DNA of 64,000 nt from a virus. The notes beneath the pieces are model-generated. The model did not search any database. It was given only the letters and a program-made list of their open reading frames with translations, and was not told the DNA's origin. Below are positions 53,401 to 60,998 of the stretch, one piece after another; the stretch's first letter is position 1, and each line of letters begins with the position of its first letter. The translations under genes and the position numbers were made by a program. The stretch covers positions 1 through 64,000 of the IMG/VR virus record IMGVR_UViG_3300030419_003599; one strand, 5' to 3'.

Positions 53401-56400
53401 TTTAATTACTCTCCTTCTTTAGCCAATGCGGCAATCCGCAGGGCTGGATATATTTGGCATATGGATGGCGGTTATCATCCGGGAGGGCATTTCCTTGATA
53501 ATCATATTCTCGCAAATCCATTACACCCTATTGATAATGCAAACATCCCTCATTCTACAGCGGGTAAAAAGCACCCTGCAGGTTATAGAATAGGTAGTCT
53601 ATTGGCGTCTGCTTATGGTGCTACGACACAATACTCCACTGAAGAATATGTAATTATAGATGCTACCCGTGTTCAAAACGCAGAAGAGTTAGCAGCAGTT
53701 CTATCTTGTGGGATTAACGAATGGCCCGGTCGTGACCCCCTCAAGGCTTTGGGTGGCACTTTTTTGCCTTCTTTCCAAAGTGCAAAAAAGCAAGACCGTT
53801 ATGGTTGGGTGACTTTTGACACTGTCGCTGATGGTTATGATGAAGCCTCTGGTTATATTGATGTAGTGAATCCTTATGGTGGAGGTTCTAGCACTATTCC
53901 CCCTATACCTAGATACGGTTGGATTAGAACTAATAAAGGAGGGGCAGGAGTTACAGGATATGGCGCTGGGGCAACTGCCACTTGCGCTCCCTATAATAAT
54001 GTCACAGCGCCTTCTGCTGGTGTATTAAGATTCACTTTAGCGACCAATAGAAGCGGAGCAGCCCGATTGAATGAAACTATTGCCGATTCAGGTACTGACG
54101 CAAACGAAACGACAGTAAGAGGTAATGTCACTAAAGTATATGTGTGGTCTAAATCCAGTTGCCAATTATTCAATAATGGCAGAGTAACTGGTAGCATAAT
54201 CTCTACTGCTACTAGCCAAGACCATATGTGTCGTGTGCATTTTAGTGGGACAGTAGATGCAATTGACCGCACTCGCCCAGTAGGTGCTGTAGGATGGCAT
54301 GGTGAACGCTATTCGTATTTCAACAGCCTTGTTCTTAACAATCCTAGTGACGCATCTACCAATGTCTTTTCGGCTGGTTTAGGCGCTTGGCATCCGTATC
54401 TTGGATTCAGTCCTTATGGCTCTACTTCTACTTGCCAAGGGCCAGTACTACCCAGTAAATATGATGAAAGTACAAGTTCTGTAATAGAGAACGATGGTTG
54501 CCCTCAAGGTCTATCTCCACGCCATTTAGTTGCTGTCACTTATGAATCAGAGATGGCTTTAGCAGCAAAAGCAGATAGAAATGGGACTAAAGCGGCAGGT
54601 GATTGGATTTACGGTAAACAAGGTAGAAGTGGCGCTAGTACTAATTTCGGTGGAACAATTACTGTGGCCGACCAAGTCTACAATCTTGACCGATATGTCG
54701 CTCCCGCGAATGGCGGGCCGAATGTTGAAGCGATGTTCGTTACAGGCCAAACGCAACCAACAAATGGTAACGCTGTAGATACCACATCTTGGTGGCACAC
54801 TCGCGTTACTGCAGCGGCTCACACTAGCCTATCCACACCATGTTCTGCTCCTACTGGTGACCTCTTTTGGGATGACTCCAAAATGAATAGTAACATAATG
54901 CATGCTGACCGCGATAGTCTAAGGACTGATTGCATTCAATTAAACAAGGTCGTATCGGTTACTATAATTAACGGTGGTTCAAATTATAATGCGACTGAAA
55001 CTATTACTATGAGTAATCCTACTGGGGGGACTGCTTTACTTTTGACTATATCTACTGTTAGCGGAGTAAAAGCAGTAACAGGTGTAACTGTGACTACTGC
55101 TGGCTCAGGCTACAAAGTAGGTGATACTCTTACTCAAACAGCCACAAGCGGGAGCGGTACTAATTTTACTTGCAGGGTAACTAGTGTTGGAGATGCAGAC
55201 ACAAGGCCGTGGGAATACTGGAAAAATAGAAGCGCTGGAAGAAACTTCAATGTTGAACATGTAGTTTGGAAGCGAATGGATGGGGGTAATCTCACTATGC
55301 CTGCTTCTAACACACGAGGACTCGGTGGAGTACCGAGAACTACCCGTTTATCTGCGGCTACTGGTTCTATCACTATTGTGGATAAAGGGGGCGGAGCGAC
55401 AGATATTAATCACTTACATAATGCAGATGGGTTTGTACTCACCAATACTGTCGGTTTAGCCAAGGAATATGTGTTTGACAAAACTGGCACATGGGGAGCG
55501 ACTGGTGCCTCCCATGCCAATGGTATTGTTATACAGGTCAATGGGATGTCTGCCGCAGCGGATGTGGCTAACCAAGTGAAAGCAGCGATATTAAGCGCTA
55601 ATGGGCACAATGGCACAATCGCTGCCACTGTCGCTAGTAATGTAGTCAGCCTTGAGCAGCGCACACCGGGCACTGCCGGTAATGTTACGATAGACCCCGG
55701 TAGCACAGCGACCCCTAGTTATATCACATATTCAGGAATGAGCGGAGGAGGAGTTCATACTATGGGTGAAACAATTTATGGTAATTGTAGATTCTCATTT
55801 GAAACTACTAATGCTGCTATGTTCCCAATTATCCAAGCGCAAGAATTAGCCCATCCTCAATTGGCTGAACAACACCCAATAGAATTACGCAATATTCTTT
55901 CAATACCTAATGAAGAGATACAATTCCAAAGTGTCAATGTAGAAGATGATACTGGACAAATCCATATTCTGGAAGGTGGGTCACCTTTCGGTACAGTCAT
56001 TCGTGATTTTGACCATATTGGTGATAGAGCCTCAGAGGGACTTTCCCCGTCTCTTGCTAATAGCGGTTTATCCCCGAATATGCGTATTCGCTTACCTAAT
56101 GCCGATTCTATACCGGGTAATATCATAGTGCGCAGCGGGTTTGACCGCGTGCAATCTTATCAAAATGAGACCTTTGGGAGTGGAGGCATGATGCATCCAG
56201 CGCAACCCGCTCAAGGAGTGAAAGATACTTTCACCAATAATAATGCTCCCGGACCTAGAGCGTGGCCTACTTGGGAAAATAAAGGCTGGGAGCATATTTC
56301 CCAAGACGCAGAAAACATCCGAACAGGAGTTACTTCTGCTCCAGTAGGAGAAGGTACTCGTTTGGCTTTCCCTGACAGCCATAGTCAAGGATGGACTGAC

Positions 56401-59400
56401 CATACGAATGATAATCCGTTAGAAACTGCTTATGAACAACATGACCGTACTCTCTTTTTCCATGTTACTCGTATGGGTCACACTGGCTCTAGTAGAGAAC
56501 CTGTAGTAATTTCATCAAGTAATACTATTTCTGACCCATTAACATACTCTTCATCGGATACTAATACTGTGACAGCAGGGTCTGCCCCTAACGATGCTGT
56601 TTGGAAAAATACAGGAGAACAGACTAGTGATGGTCGCTGGTTTGCTAGAGTGGAGGATGGTACTGGGTCTGGGGCCATTTTCTCTTATACTAACACTTCT
56701 GGTAGCACTTTCACTGGAGTTGTTTTTGACCCTGATTTCTCTACTTTCATATCTGGTAAAACTGGATTGACTATCCGCCCATCATGGTATATACCAGCAG
56801 GCTCCAATCGCTTCTTCGCTGCTCGTAGAATGAGAGACCATTCAGAGATGAGCGGCAATTCACCAGACATGAAGAGATGGGATTGGTCTGCGGCAGGGAC
56901 TCCTCTCAATATGATAACTGCCCCAGAAATGACACCCATGCCTATACCTAGAATGGGTCATCACTATGTGACTCCTACCATGGCTGTAATGCCGGGTCAT
57001 TTCGCCCATCCGTATTATGAGAGAACTTTCAGTAATCATTACGCATGCAGGTCTTCAGGTCATAGTCCTATAGACGAAAGTGGTACAGAATCAACCATTC
57101 CCGGCGCTAACCCATTAGTATGGTTTTCAACACCGACTAACGCTTTACGGCCTAGCGATATACATGGAGGGGCATTTACTCTTTTGACAGAAACTAAGGT
57201 CGCTTACGATGGATATGGTATTGCCGCATCTAAAGGCACTCCCGGAGCAGAAAATGCGACAGGGAGACATATTCTATATCTTGAACCGGCTGGTGCATAT
57301 AGCCTCAAACCTAATTTCCCTGACCCAATGGAAGTGGGCGCTTACCAAATTGTAATACAACCTAATCTGCATAAGCAACAGTTAGGAGGATTCCATAGAA
57401 ATGGTGGAGCAGCCGCCTTACCCGATGGCTCTGTTGTAGAACTTACTGGGCAGCAAGTGAATCTTGTGGTAGGTCTTGATGAAGACTCTTCTAGCCCTAT
57501 GGGTTGCGTTGGGCTTCTTTTAGCCGAAGCCACAATGGCCGATACTCGTGGTTGTGAGATATTCATCAATGAAGTAATGCTTGATTTTGAACCAGACCCC
57601 GGAAGCCAATTCGCTAATATCCCCCCGTTGGGTCTATACAACCCATTAGGGGTGAATGAAAATACAAGCCCCCCATTCAGTCGCCGTAGTCTACCCTATA
57701 GAGCGGGCACTTTTGATAGAGCGACTCCGGGTTACACTATTTCTGTCCCTTGGTGGAGTATATTGCATAAATCAGGGGCAACTCATGCTACATCTACCGG
57801 TTTCCGGCATTTGGAATGGCATAAACCAGATGACTATTATCAATTCTGTAGAGCAACTTACGGGTCTATAGGCTGTCAAATAACTTTGGCTGGTTATCCA
57901 TCTATCTATTTGGATATCTATGAACCCCACCGAAGATTGCGTAGTTTGAACCCTCATTGTGTAGTTCTCGCCGACTCCTCAAGTAGTAGCATTACAGTAG
58001 ATAATAACGAATTATTCCCTGTAAAACCTTACTATGGTGAAGTGCTAGAATATACAGATACTAGTGGGGTTAGACAAACAGCGAGTTATGTGAATAGAAC
58101 TGGCACACTCGCTCATACAATCGCTTCAGGTCCTTCTTCATTTGAGACCGTCGCTGAAATCACAGCGGGCTTTTTCCCTATATCTGCGGGCACAATCCTG
58201 AAACTCTCTCGTGCTTACGATAACTTTGCTACGGGTGATGTTTTCAAGGATTCAGGAACTAGCGCTATTACTCGTGTCTTACCTCAAACTTTGCATGGGA
58301 GTAGAGATACTAATAGCCTCCACCTAGGAGACGCATTCCTTTGTTTATGGCATCCTAATCTTGGTCGCCCTTACACATTCTATAGCGATACAGGGCGCAC
58401 TTTCTATACTAACTCAGGTGCTATAGACGCGCCACAAGATAAGAAAGCATTGAATCATGTACCTGAACACTTTGAAACAATCCATTATCATGACTTCCTC
58501 TATAGTATCAGCAAAGGGCCTTTCTTGTTTGACATGAAAGCAATGGATGCCGCTAACGATGGGACAGTTTATGATGCGACAGGAGTGACAGAGGCCGATA
58601 CGATTGTTGCTGGCGGTTCTGGCTATACCGCAGGGACTGCTGCTACATCAGGGGGTAGCGGGACAGGTTGTACAGTTACTTACACTGTTAGTTCTGGTGC
58701 AGTAAATGGTATTACCGCTATTACCGTGGCAGGCACAGGTTATGTTGTAGGAGATGTACTCACTATAACAGGGGGCGGAGGAAATGCCACTATTAGAGTG
58801 GGCGCTCTAGGGGCATACCCCTCAACCAAACAACCTCAAGGAGATACATCACGCCATTACGCTGGCTTTTGGCCCGGCGGAAGCCGTGGTGGCCCGGCTG
58901 CAAGTAGATTAGATGGTTATGGTTACATCAAAGCAGGATGGGGAGATAATGACTACGGTATGGATTGCATACCATATGCTATACACGGTAGCGGTTCTGC
59001 TAGCGGTTTAGCCCGTACTGCTTATGGTTCTTTGAGCGATGTCCATATCCGTCAAACATGCTTTGGGTATAGATTTGCTGTCCGCCCTCCATACAACAGA
59101 CCCCGCTGGTCACCAAGTGTGCGCGGTATTGACGAAGCCGCTGGTAGTGCTGCCGCTGCCCAACTTCTATCTGGGTATTACCATGGTCCTTTCGTCGCTC
59201 AAGATGATAGAGCGCAAGGGTCAGGTGGTTGGAAGGAGAATGCCAACGCCGCTTTATCTACAGCCGATGTAGCATGGTCTGCCACCGCCACCGGCATTCT
59301 TGAGCGCCAAACTCAAGCCAGCGCTATGCTCGGCAACGACCAAGTTATGCGACAAGTGCGTTATAGTCATGGTCGTAGGATTACTCGTTCTTTTGGGTGC

Positions 59401-60993
59401 CCTGTAAGAACAATTAGAAATGGCGCCACTATGAGAAAGAAGTTCCCCGGAGATGATTTCGCTCTCGGTAAAGATGAACTTGCAGAGGCTCATCGTTTCT
59501 ATCTAATTGACTGGTGGGGTAATACTCGCGGTGAGGATGTTCGCCGATTCCCAGCCCGAGGATTCGGTATCCGTCCTGCTTGGGACCCCGAAGATGCGTA
59601 TCTTGATGGAGGATACGCAAATGAGCCGGGGGCACAAGGGCTATGGCACGCTGATGGCGCTTCTTATCCTTCAGAACAAGAGGGTACTACTAATACAGTA
59701 AATAATGGAACTATGACCAAGGTAGATTGGTATAACCCCAAGAAGGCGCAAAGGATTGGGGATAGAGGTGATGGCCGCGGTTGCCGTTGGCCTACTGCGT
59801 TTAATGAAAGCCTCCTTCATGATATTTCCACGCCAATGGCTGCTACAGGAGTCGTAGCGAGCCATAGTACAGCAGAGCCTCCTTTCAGTACTGGCTATAT
59901 GAGAGCGTCTAATAGCGTACAAAGTAGCACAGAAACACCAAGAGGAATCAGTGCTCGCCTACAAGTATCTCAAGATGGTCTATTGAAACCCGAAGCCAAT
60001 GTAAGTGAAAATATAGAAACGATTAGCGGTACTTTCACTCCCGGCAATGAAACATTGGCTGACCCCATTTCTCGCTCTGCTCCCCGAATTGGTTTGGATA
60101 CTGATACAATCAATGAGTTAAGTGGAGGGCAAGAAACGGATTATATTGGTCTTTCAACGCAAGCGCATAGTCTTCACACAGATAAAGAAGTGGGGCAAAG
60201 GCTTTCATTGAGAGGAGCGCATAATGCAGGCTCTGTGTCCCTCACCCATTTTGACCTCACTAGCCCTACATGGGCGACTCAACCTGATTGCGCAGTATTG
60301 AGAGTCTCTAATGCTCATGCTATGTGGGCACTAGGCGGGACCTATGTGCTTGAGGCGCGGAACTATGTCAAACCGTTTGACGATAGTAATTGGGGGGCAA
60401 GTGGCTCTTCTTCATCTAATCCTTATTCAGATTCTAACCATAATCCACTGGCTAGTAGTGGCACTCAAACCAACTTACGAGATAAGAAAATACGATTCTT
60501 ATTAAGGCCAGTCCGAGTATTGGATAATCGCCATATTGAATTGTTTAGGGCTAATAGCGTTATTTCTGCAGGCCCATCTACAAACAACGATGCTTACCGT
60601 TCTACTGCTGGAGGTAAATACGGTCTCTTCAACTATGAAATGCCCAATGCTCGTGTAGGTACTGTAAGCCCGACCAATCCCCCTTACGCCCCATCTTATA
60701 CAGTAAATAGCGCATCACCTACTGTAACAACTTCTGCTGGACCATTGATTCCCGGAGCAGATGTAACTGGATTCACTGGAGCATTAGACCAAACGGTAGG
60801 GCGTATCCTCATTAGCGAGAATACTTTAGAGCATTTCCGCAGCGATGCCCCTAGGCGCCGGGCAGTTACTGAGGATGACACTGAACTTACTCGCCCCGAT
60901 TATAGCATCCAACCGCGACACAGCCAAACTCTTCATCCGAAAGGTGAAGCAGGTACAGCATCGTATAACACAGGAGACCATAGCACGGAGTGA
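44428..60993 (+). CDS. Giant tail protein (about 5,521 aa) with LamG-like N-terminal domain
   Basis: TTG 44428 with GAGGTG six bases before is chosen over TTG 44413. Residues about 40-230 look like a LamG/concanavalin-like lectin domain (TIEAWVRPDCGGVVVSKAET ... GNIISLFINGSLAVQ ... FEIGGTGG). Later come three copies of a Gly-rich repeat (GGSGY...GD-x-L), and a module with DGFVLTNTVGLAKEYVFD resembling bacterial and phage fibre domains. Much of the rest is beta-rich and unrecognised. Between distal-tail and hub-like genes, so a host-binding tail-tip or side-fibre protein is likely. At 16.6 kb it occupies a quarter of the window. No frameshift or stop interrupts it. Confidence 0.7.
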   Translation: MTVVGRSSHALLLNGVSDGVVVPLADFTGSDLKLREASSSLPTLGSPVHGVKTSSHNSLKTLTIEAWVRPDCGGVVVSKAETFELKVGQVGEPGPAVFTLFMSNTEGPQIIELSTAYLDATPRWVGTTYPRHGSDLHASYNSNISGVNDATSLNFSHRELLHIVATLRGNIISLFINGSLAVQEVLPESGYRVKMSPGDFEIGGTGGEFRGAIEAIHIANSFNSQMLVGHGPIPLPTTLGLWRFEEPADVHPTIYQSGTFSAGPSVKTITITAASAQSIIEAITGNTYNSASPSVDLTASPYSNGNYKVVDYVSSPGTGNTIAIPHTPYNIMFNADAVNPLTKKPNQKPPERLRLLSVNGATGVLGVESIHLDFTIAGARRGVLCDRTTNVDDHFVLLSGDLLLDSGTGKPYQPPHYASQAIDRTGQMVIDESGNDMHGLIYASSMATTANTTDNPFAAVWPAALDTGFQIGHTGRHALSAVDGHHYLRQLPLANEEIVHQSIDGTADITEIYYDSNYRNLKDSLPPNSRVDIFRDTLKSQVMYVRNEGIAFQMVENGMAGIDDAQRKMLAIGGSGTQNHATTNVFDYQPFLLKNPLEGGVSNDDTAFRRHHLRPIETSRVAILSVPTLGTTHNLAPFVEIHYNAVDVTGASAGLTVGNVVSVSITSGGSGYSAGTAATTGGTGTGCTVTYTVSAGAINAVTAIATKGTDYTVGDILTVSGGGGNATLTVTSVGGPCLMVEKTVPSGEVVLSTGPTVRVLDVIAADLADAAKDTTLYSPGGIIRLDTTEATGNFPAGVTLETLFAADPHEGIDHEDILDESLSPANYTPLHSSDLPNANPTSVDAEHSLTQQDAVFNRLVMNNNNEDLIDQLTITDNYFKRNPSTVNSGVGAYDIGNVSESTHLFESYDIIGAFADKGKRKGITFLIHPTNRSRTNQLSKVASTTTHAQETNTVSVQYLMSRARAQSFSDTDGDERQFTLTCVGLMGDVASRSIDLLGAGAPDSHIVKEVMPGAPVVSVTLGGVGQGAVNTKPTFDPSPFTRLGWNTRRDCATQISVVGAAGGSTATLTVIPLNNDATDLASWGTYCFPKTGRIYLENGGSAEYQSKTGSTFVVDGTTTTGTNKFLNGDGSEAANYAAWLSANTIIAGTLLLVDDKFGDDSTCNDGSTINDRMFQRMDTVSHDYQLGSQYASTRALAEIPLFPHLFFEDRERCITPGPDNSLKLHIDATHTAHTWAPNPVGRRCPDNPPTDQTVHSVFSSNKALKALRKGTHITRTLLDNSGTLEIYVEEPEMFLASTTTATTFGGTPLGVRYFRAFLQNGEWMIYTTVDMVNKKLTIPANLQPAGFSKHFKDTHTVGMRLFPAPGLFDENVPAIRDHPNILSAAYERRRPYYYDRANVQTQGGNIDYGLRQYVSAVEFRAGPRENPHLPKTKTKRARAKVVSWDSGSNFLFLDSALEFPEAGIASKYMVGGAAQFMHRIAYIEAGGTERTAQYLGKQGGNQLLIYAPTIGAGWNPSAGTEVFVKAIENVSATAYPQEIEGPLNASWEHPYAAGGLRDGDTIWMNMHYTNPHAVEGLFCKSRGTFNEAKVSAHFNGGEGALASRPRDSIPLENFLIGNDCLETARNMAQHVNKTIELNWTELGRDDAVPVVAFVDPYQATETFARVLLYDVAHDREFVAMQDIHMQVQSSPATPKIGTGALHEDPDDTGSGFDGIATTTNYSTQLDVAAGFESEDKTLRPNTQSDFMESAFTHNSVWNSQLALATATASHIDHEHHTQDAGCLGDGSFPRTAESVCCPSQAATRHIDSQAPASPINEYATFFDTPEGTRAIPAFLCLKGIRNQTLDLSNHRENRLQHLPHWTQMDFVRRLTIDCGEVGVKEGVTDIEAAAREIVRLINQGGALNGRTHARRPADQYPGESERLDLATIGPNPDAAHSDLDSSAPHLFADFSATGSTFDPAPFWDEEKSFSSYDRGTHMGYIRAHIGRVVEDSEGNEGYTVVIHSTIPGASGRNFCVWLDNARGQSSYRPEFLIGHGGRFRNFWCKPDEVLMENMHPAPMPINKDGRPFAPITTLNEYLPPEEPEDEFRNNLNYGLISTAGDPVTNANNEAVMGRVQNTVYHDSFEGQSPDSVLTEGLRMGTHSHARINFGGLVATGVPGFSPDAGQWGMGKNGNTRYIHTYGKNIAAATSVAYTSGTTGSRHVPAADVTDDAIGSTSELYGLRFTDHIGRTHTIRFIYSQFGEPFVNEDSLLPPTIDNEICIWIDDRDCAQGGFTIGRHMWGAGEVCGRLTGTSGNNWVGNEWRGYPSPASGIHVATASVSSTAVTMTFTEPYHTGSSLTNGDMLGYLGFPDSGVFQYSNGNTRTDTFSYTHRTHNSASGTHTFYGVSGDTSLLVNDRVITSRINWTTLLTDEVLAAAVDFAINMENPNSERLAETSFDCTNLRAADGKTLGEWGVSPTAIRVRAHSRNHEVMPLRCLFESTLGKDWGLNASNLDSELSDANITNGKRFATGYLPSTVLHITTRYRGTGGNTATPILVDTMNNAVDTEIWKENLRGTRYLSDPGDLILPKIENVTIEIDQATIDTSATPRTMTVAAGLQLWRLLVPASNDTDSWSEKKKVWLDDQDWAVVETTNRVHATFPSRTELVWPSTNDAAISPDWNTKIEAFDAANINPVLSAYALPAEVLQFDGLRLKGSEYGEPLVYFRGGRDSPDHSVPVYFGGGFSGVVLDINDGTANDYSDFYTHPYAKGPTGSAGLQNIGEKSTSYCLLDCAAILAMFPGTPFLDDHKGSNNPPYFNQDTILSQDTDAGNNASAASTGITYASGGNTVNCTRPSPVILRFGHQHARYSPTGDGGGKTTYIIFGPGQAFPHNTASVQPQPSDIVTTGNGWSSVPAPNVFLPNEISHGDSTSRSGFNANLPPTREFQRGNVQGWNYETNWEPAHGSPNVISADNSAAPGTKFGYDQMPHNGLYYGSHYQNVASCTPPPYSHPFNYSPSLANAAIRRAGYIWHMDGGYHPGGHFLDNHILANPLHPIDNANIPHSTAGKKHPAGYRIGSLLASAYGATTQYSTEEYVIIDATRVQNAEELAAVLSCGINEWPGRDPLKALGGTFLPSFQSAKKQDRYGWVTFDTVADGYDEASGYIDVVNPYGGGSSTIPPIPRYGWIRTNKGGAGVTGYGAGATATCAPYNNVTAPSAGVLRFTLATNRSGAARLNETIADSGTDANETTVRGNVTKVYVWSKSSCQLFNNGRVTGSIISTATSQDHMCRVHFSGTVDAIDRTRPVGAVGWHGERYSYFNSLVLNNPSDASTNVFSAGLGAWHPYLGFSPYGSTSTCQGPVLPSKYDESTSSVIENDGCPQGLSPRHLVAVTYESEMALAAKADRNGTKAAGDWIYGKQGRSGASTNFGGTITVADQVYNLDRYVAPANGGPNVEAMFVTGQTQPTNGNAVDTTSWWHTRVTAAAHTSLSTPCSAPTGDLFWDDSKMNSNIMHADRDSLRTDCIQLNKVVSVTIINGGSNYNATETITMSNPTGGTALLLTISTVSGVKAVTGVTVTTAGSGYKVGDTLTQTATSGSGTNFTCRVTSVGDADTRPWEYWKNRSAGRNFNVEHVVWKRMDGGNLTMPASNTRGLGGVPRTTRLSAATGSITIVDKGGGATDINHLHNADGFVLTNTVGLAKEYVFDKTGTWGATGASHANGIVIQVNGMSAAADVANQVKAAILSANGHNGTIAATVASNVVSLEQRTPGTAGNVTIDPGSTATPSYITYSGMSGGGVHTMGETIYGNCRFSFETTNAAMFPIIQAQELAHPQLAEQHPIELRNILSIPNEEIQFQSVNVEDDTGQIHILEGGSPFGTVIRDFDHIGDRASEGLSPSLANSGLSPNMRIRLPNADSIPGNIIVRSGFDRVQSYQNETFGSGGMMHPAQPAQGVKDTFTNNNAPGPRAWPTWENKGWEHISQDAENIRTGVTSAPVGEGTRLAFPDSHSQGWTDHTNDNPLETAYEQHDRTLFFHVTRMGHTGSSREPVVISSSNTISDPLTYSSSDTNTVTAGSAPNDAVWKNTGEQTSDGRWFARVEDGTGSGAIFSYTNTSGSTFTGVVFDPDFSTFISGKTGLTIRPSWYIPAGSNRFFAARRMRDHSEMSGNSPDMKRWDWSAAGTPLNMITAPEMTPMPIPRMGHHYVTPTMAVMPGHFAHPYYERTFSNHYACRSSGHSPIDESGTESTIPGANPLVWFSTPTNALRPSDIHGGAFTLLTETKVAYDGYGIAASKGTPGAENATGRHILYLEPAGAYSLKPNFPDPMEVGAYQIVIQPNLHKQQLGGFHRNGGAAALPDGSVVELTGQQVNLVVGLDEDSSSPMGCVGLLLAEATMADTRGCEIFINEVMLDFEPDPGSQFANIPPLGLYNPLGVNENTSPPFSRRSLPYRAGTFDRATPGYTISVPWWSILHKSGATHATSTGFRHLEWHKPDDYYQFCRATYGSIGCQITLAGYPSIYLDIYEPHRRLRSLNPHCVVLADSSSSSITVDNNELFPVKPYYGEVLEYTDTSGVRQTASYVNRTGTLAHTIASGPSSFETVAEITAGFFPISAGTILKLSRAYDNFATGDVFKDSGTSAITRVLPQTLHGSRDTNSLHLGDAFLCLWHPNLGRPYTFYSDTGRTFYTNSGAIDAPQDKKALNHVPEHFETIHYHDFLYSISKGPFLFDMKAMDAANDGTVYDATGVTEADTIVAGGSGYTAGTAATSGGSGTGCTVTYTVSSGAVNGITAITVAGTGYVVGDVLTITGGGGNATIRVGALGAYPSTKQPQGDTSRHYAGFWPGGSRGGPAASRLDGYGYIKAGWGDNDYGMDCIPYAIHGSGSASGLARTAYGSLSDVHIRQTCFGYRFAVRPPYNRPRWSPSVRGIDEAAGSAAAAQLLSGYYHGPFVAQDDRAQGSGGWKENANAALSTADVAWSATATGILERQTQASAMLGNDQVMRQVRYSHGRRITRSFGCPVRTIRNGATMRKKFPGDDFALGKDELAEAHRFYLIDWWGNTRGEDVRRFPARGFGIRPAWDPEDAYLDGGYANEPGAQGLWHADGASYPSEQEGTTNTVNNGTMTKVDWYNPKKAQRIGDRGDGRGCRWPTAFNESLLHDISTPMAATGVVASHSTAEPPFSTGYMRASNSVQSSTETPRGISARLQVSQDGLLKPEANVSENIETISGTFTPGNETLADPISRSAPRIGLDTDTINELSGGQETDYIGLSTQAHSLHTDKEVGQRLSLRGAHNAGSVSLTHFDLTSPTWATQPDCAVLRVSNAHAMWALGGTYVLEARNYVKPFDDSNWGASGSSSSNPYSDSNHNPLASSGTQTNLRDKKIRFLLRPVRVLDNRHIELFRANSVISAGPSTNNDAYRSTAGGKYGLFNYEMPNARVGTVSPTNPPYAPSYTVNSASPTVTTSAGPLIPGADVTGFTGALDQTVGRILISENTLEHFRSDAPRRRAVTEDDTELTRPDYSIQPRHSQTLHPKGEAGTASYNTGDHSTE
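46396..46632 (+). repeat. GGSGY beta module, copy 1, in the giant protein
   Basis: Encodes a strand VVSVSITSGGSGYSAG, a Thr-rich middle, then DYTVGDILTVSGGGGNATLT. Confidence 0.75.
54943..55194 (+). repeat. GGSGY beta module, copy 2 (diverged)
   Basis: Encodes VVSVTIINGGSNYNATETI, then GSGYKVGDTLTQTATSGSG; same layout as copy 1 with more divergence. Confidence 0.7.
58591..58812 (+). repeat. GGSGY beta module, copy 3
   Basis: Encodes GGSGYTAGTAATSGGSGTGC, then GTGYVVGDVLTITGGGGNAT; close to copy 1, 12 kb away within one gene. Confidence 0.8.
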
Positions 60994-60998
60994 TATTT

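Noticed and set aside
44451-60993. Many antisense and out-of-frame open stretches in the giant gene
   Set aside because: They are composition-driven shadows without ribosome-binding sites, neighbours or recognisable domains.
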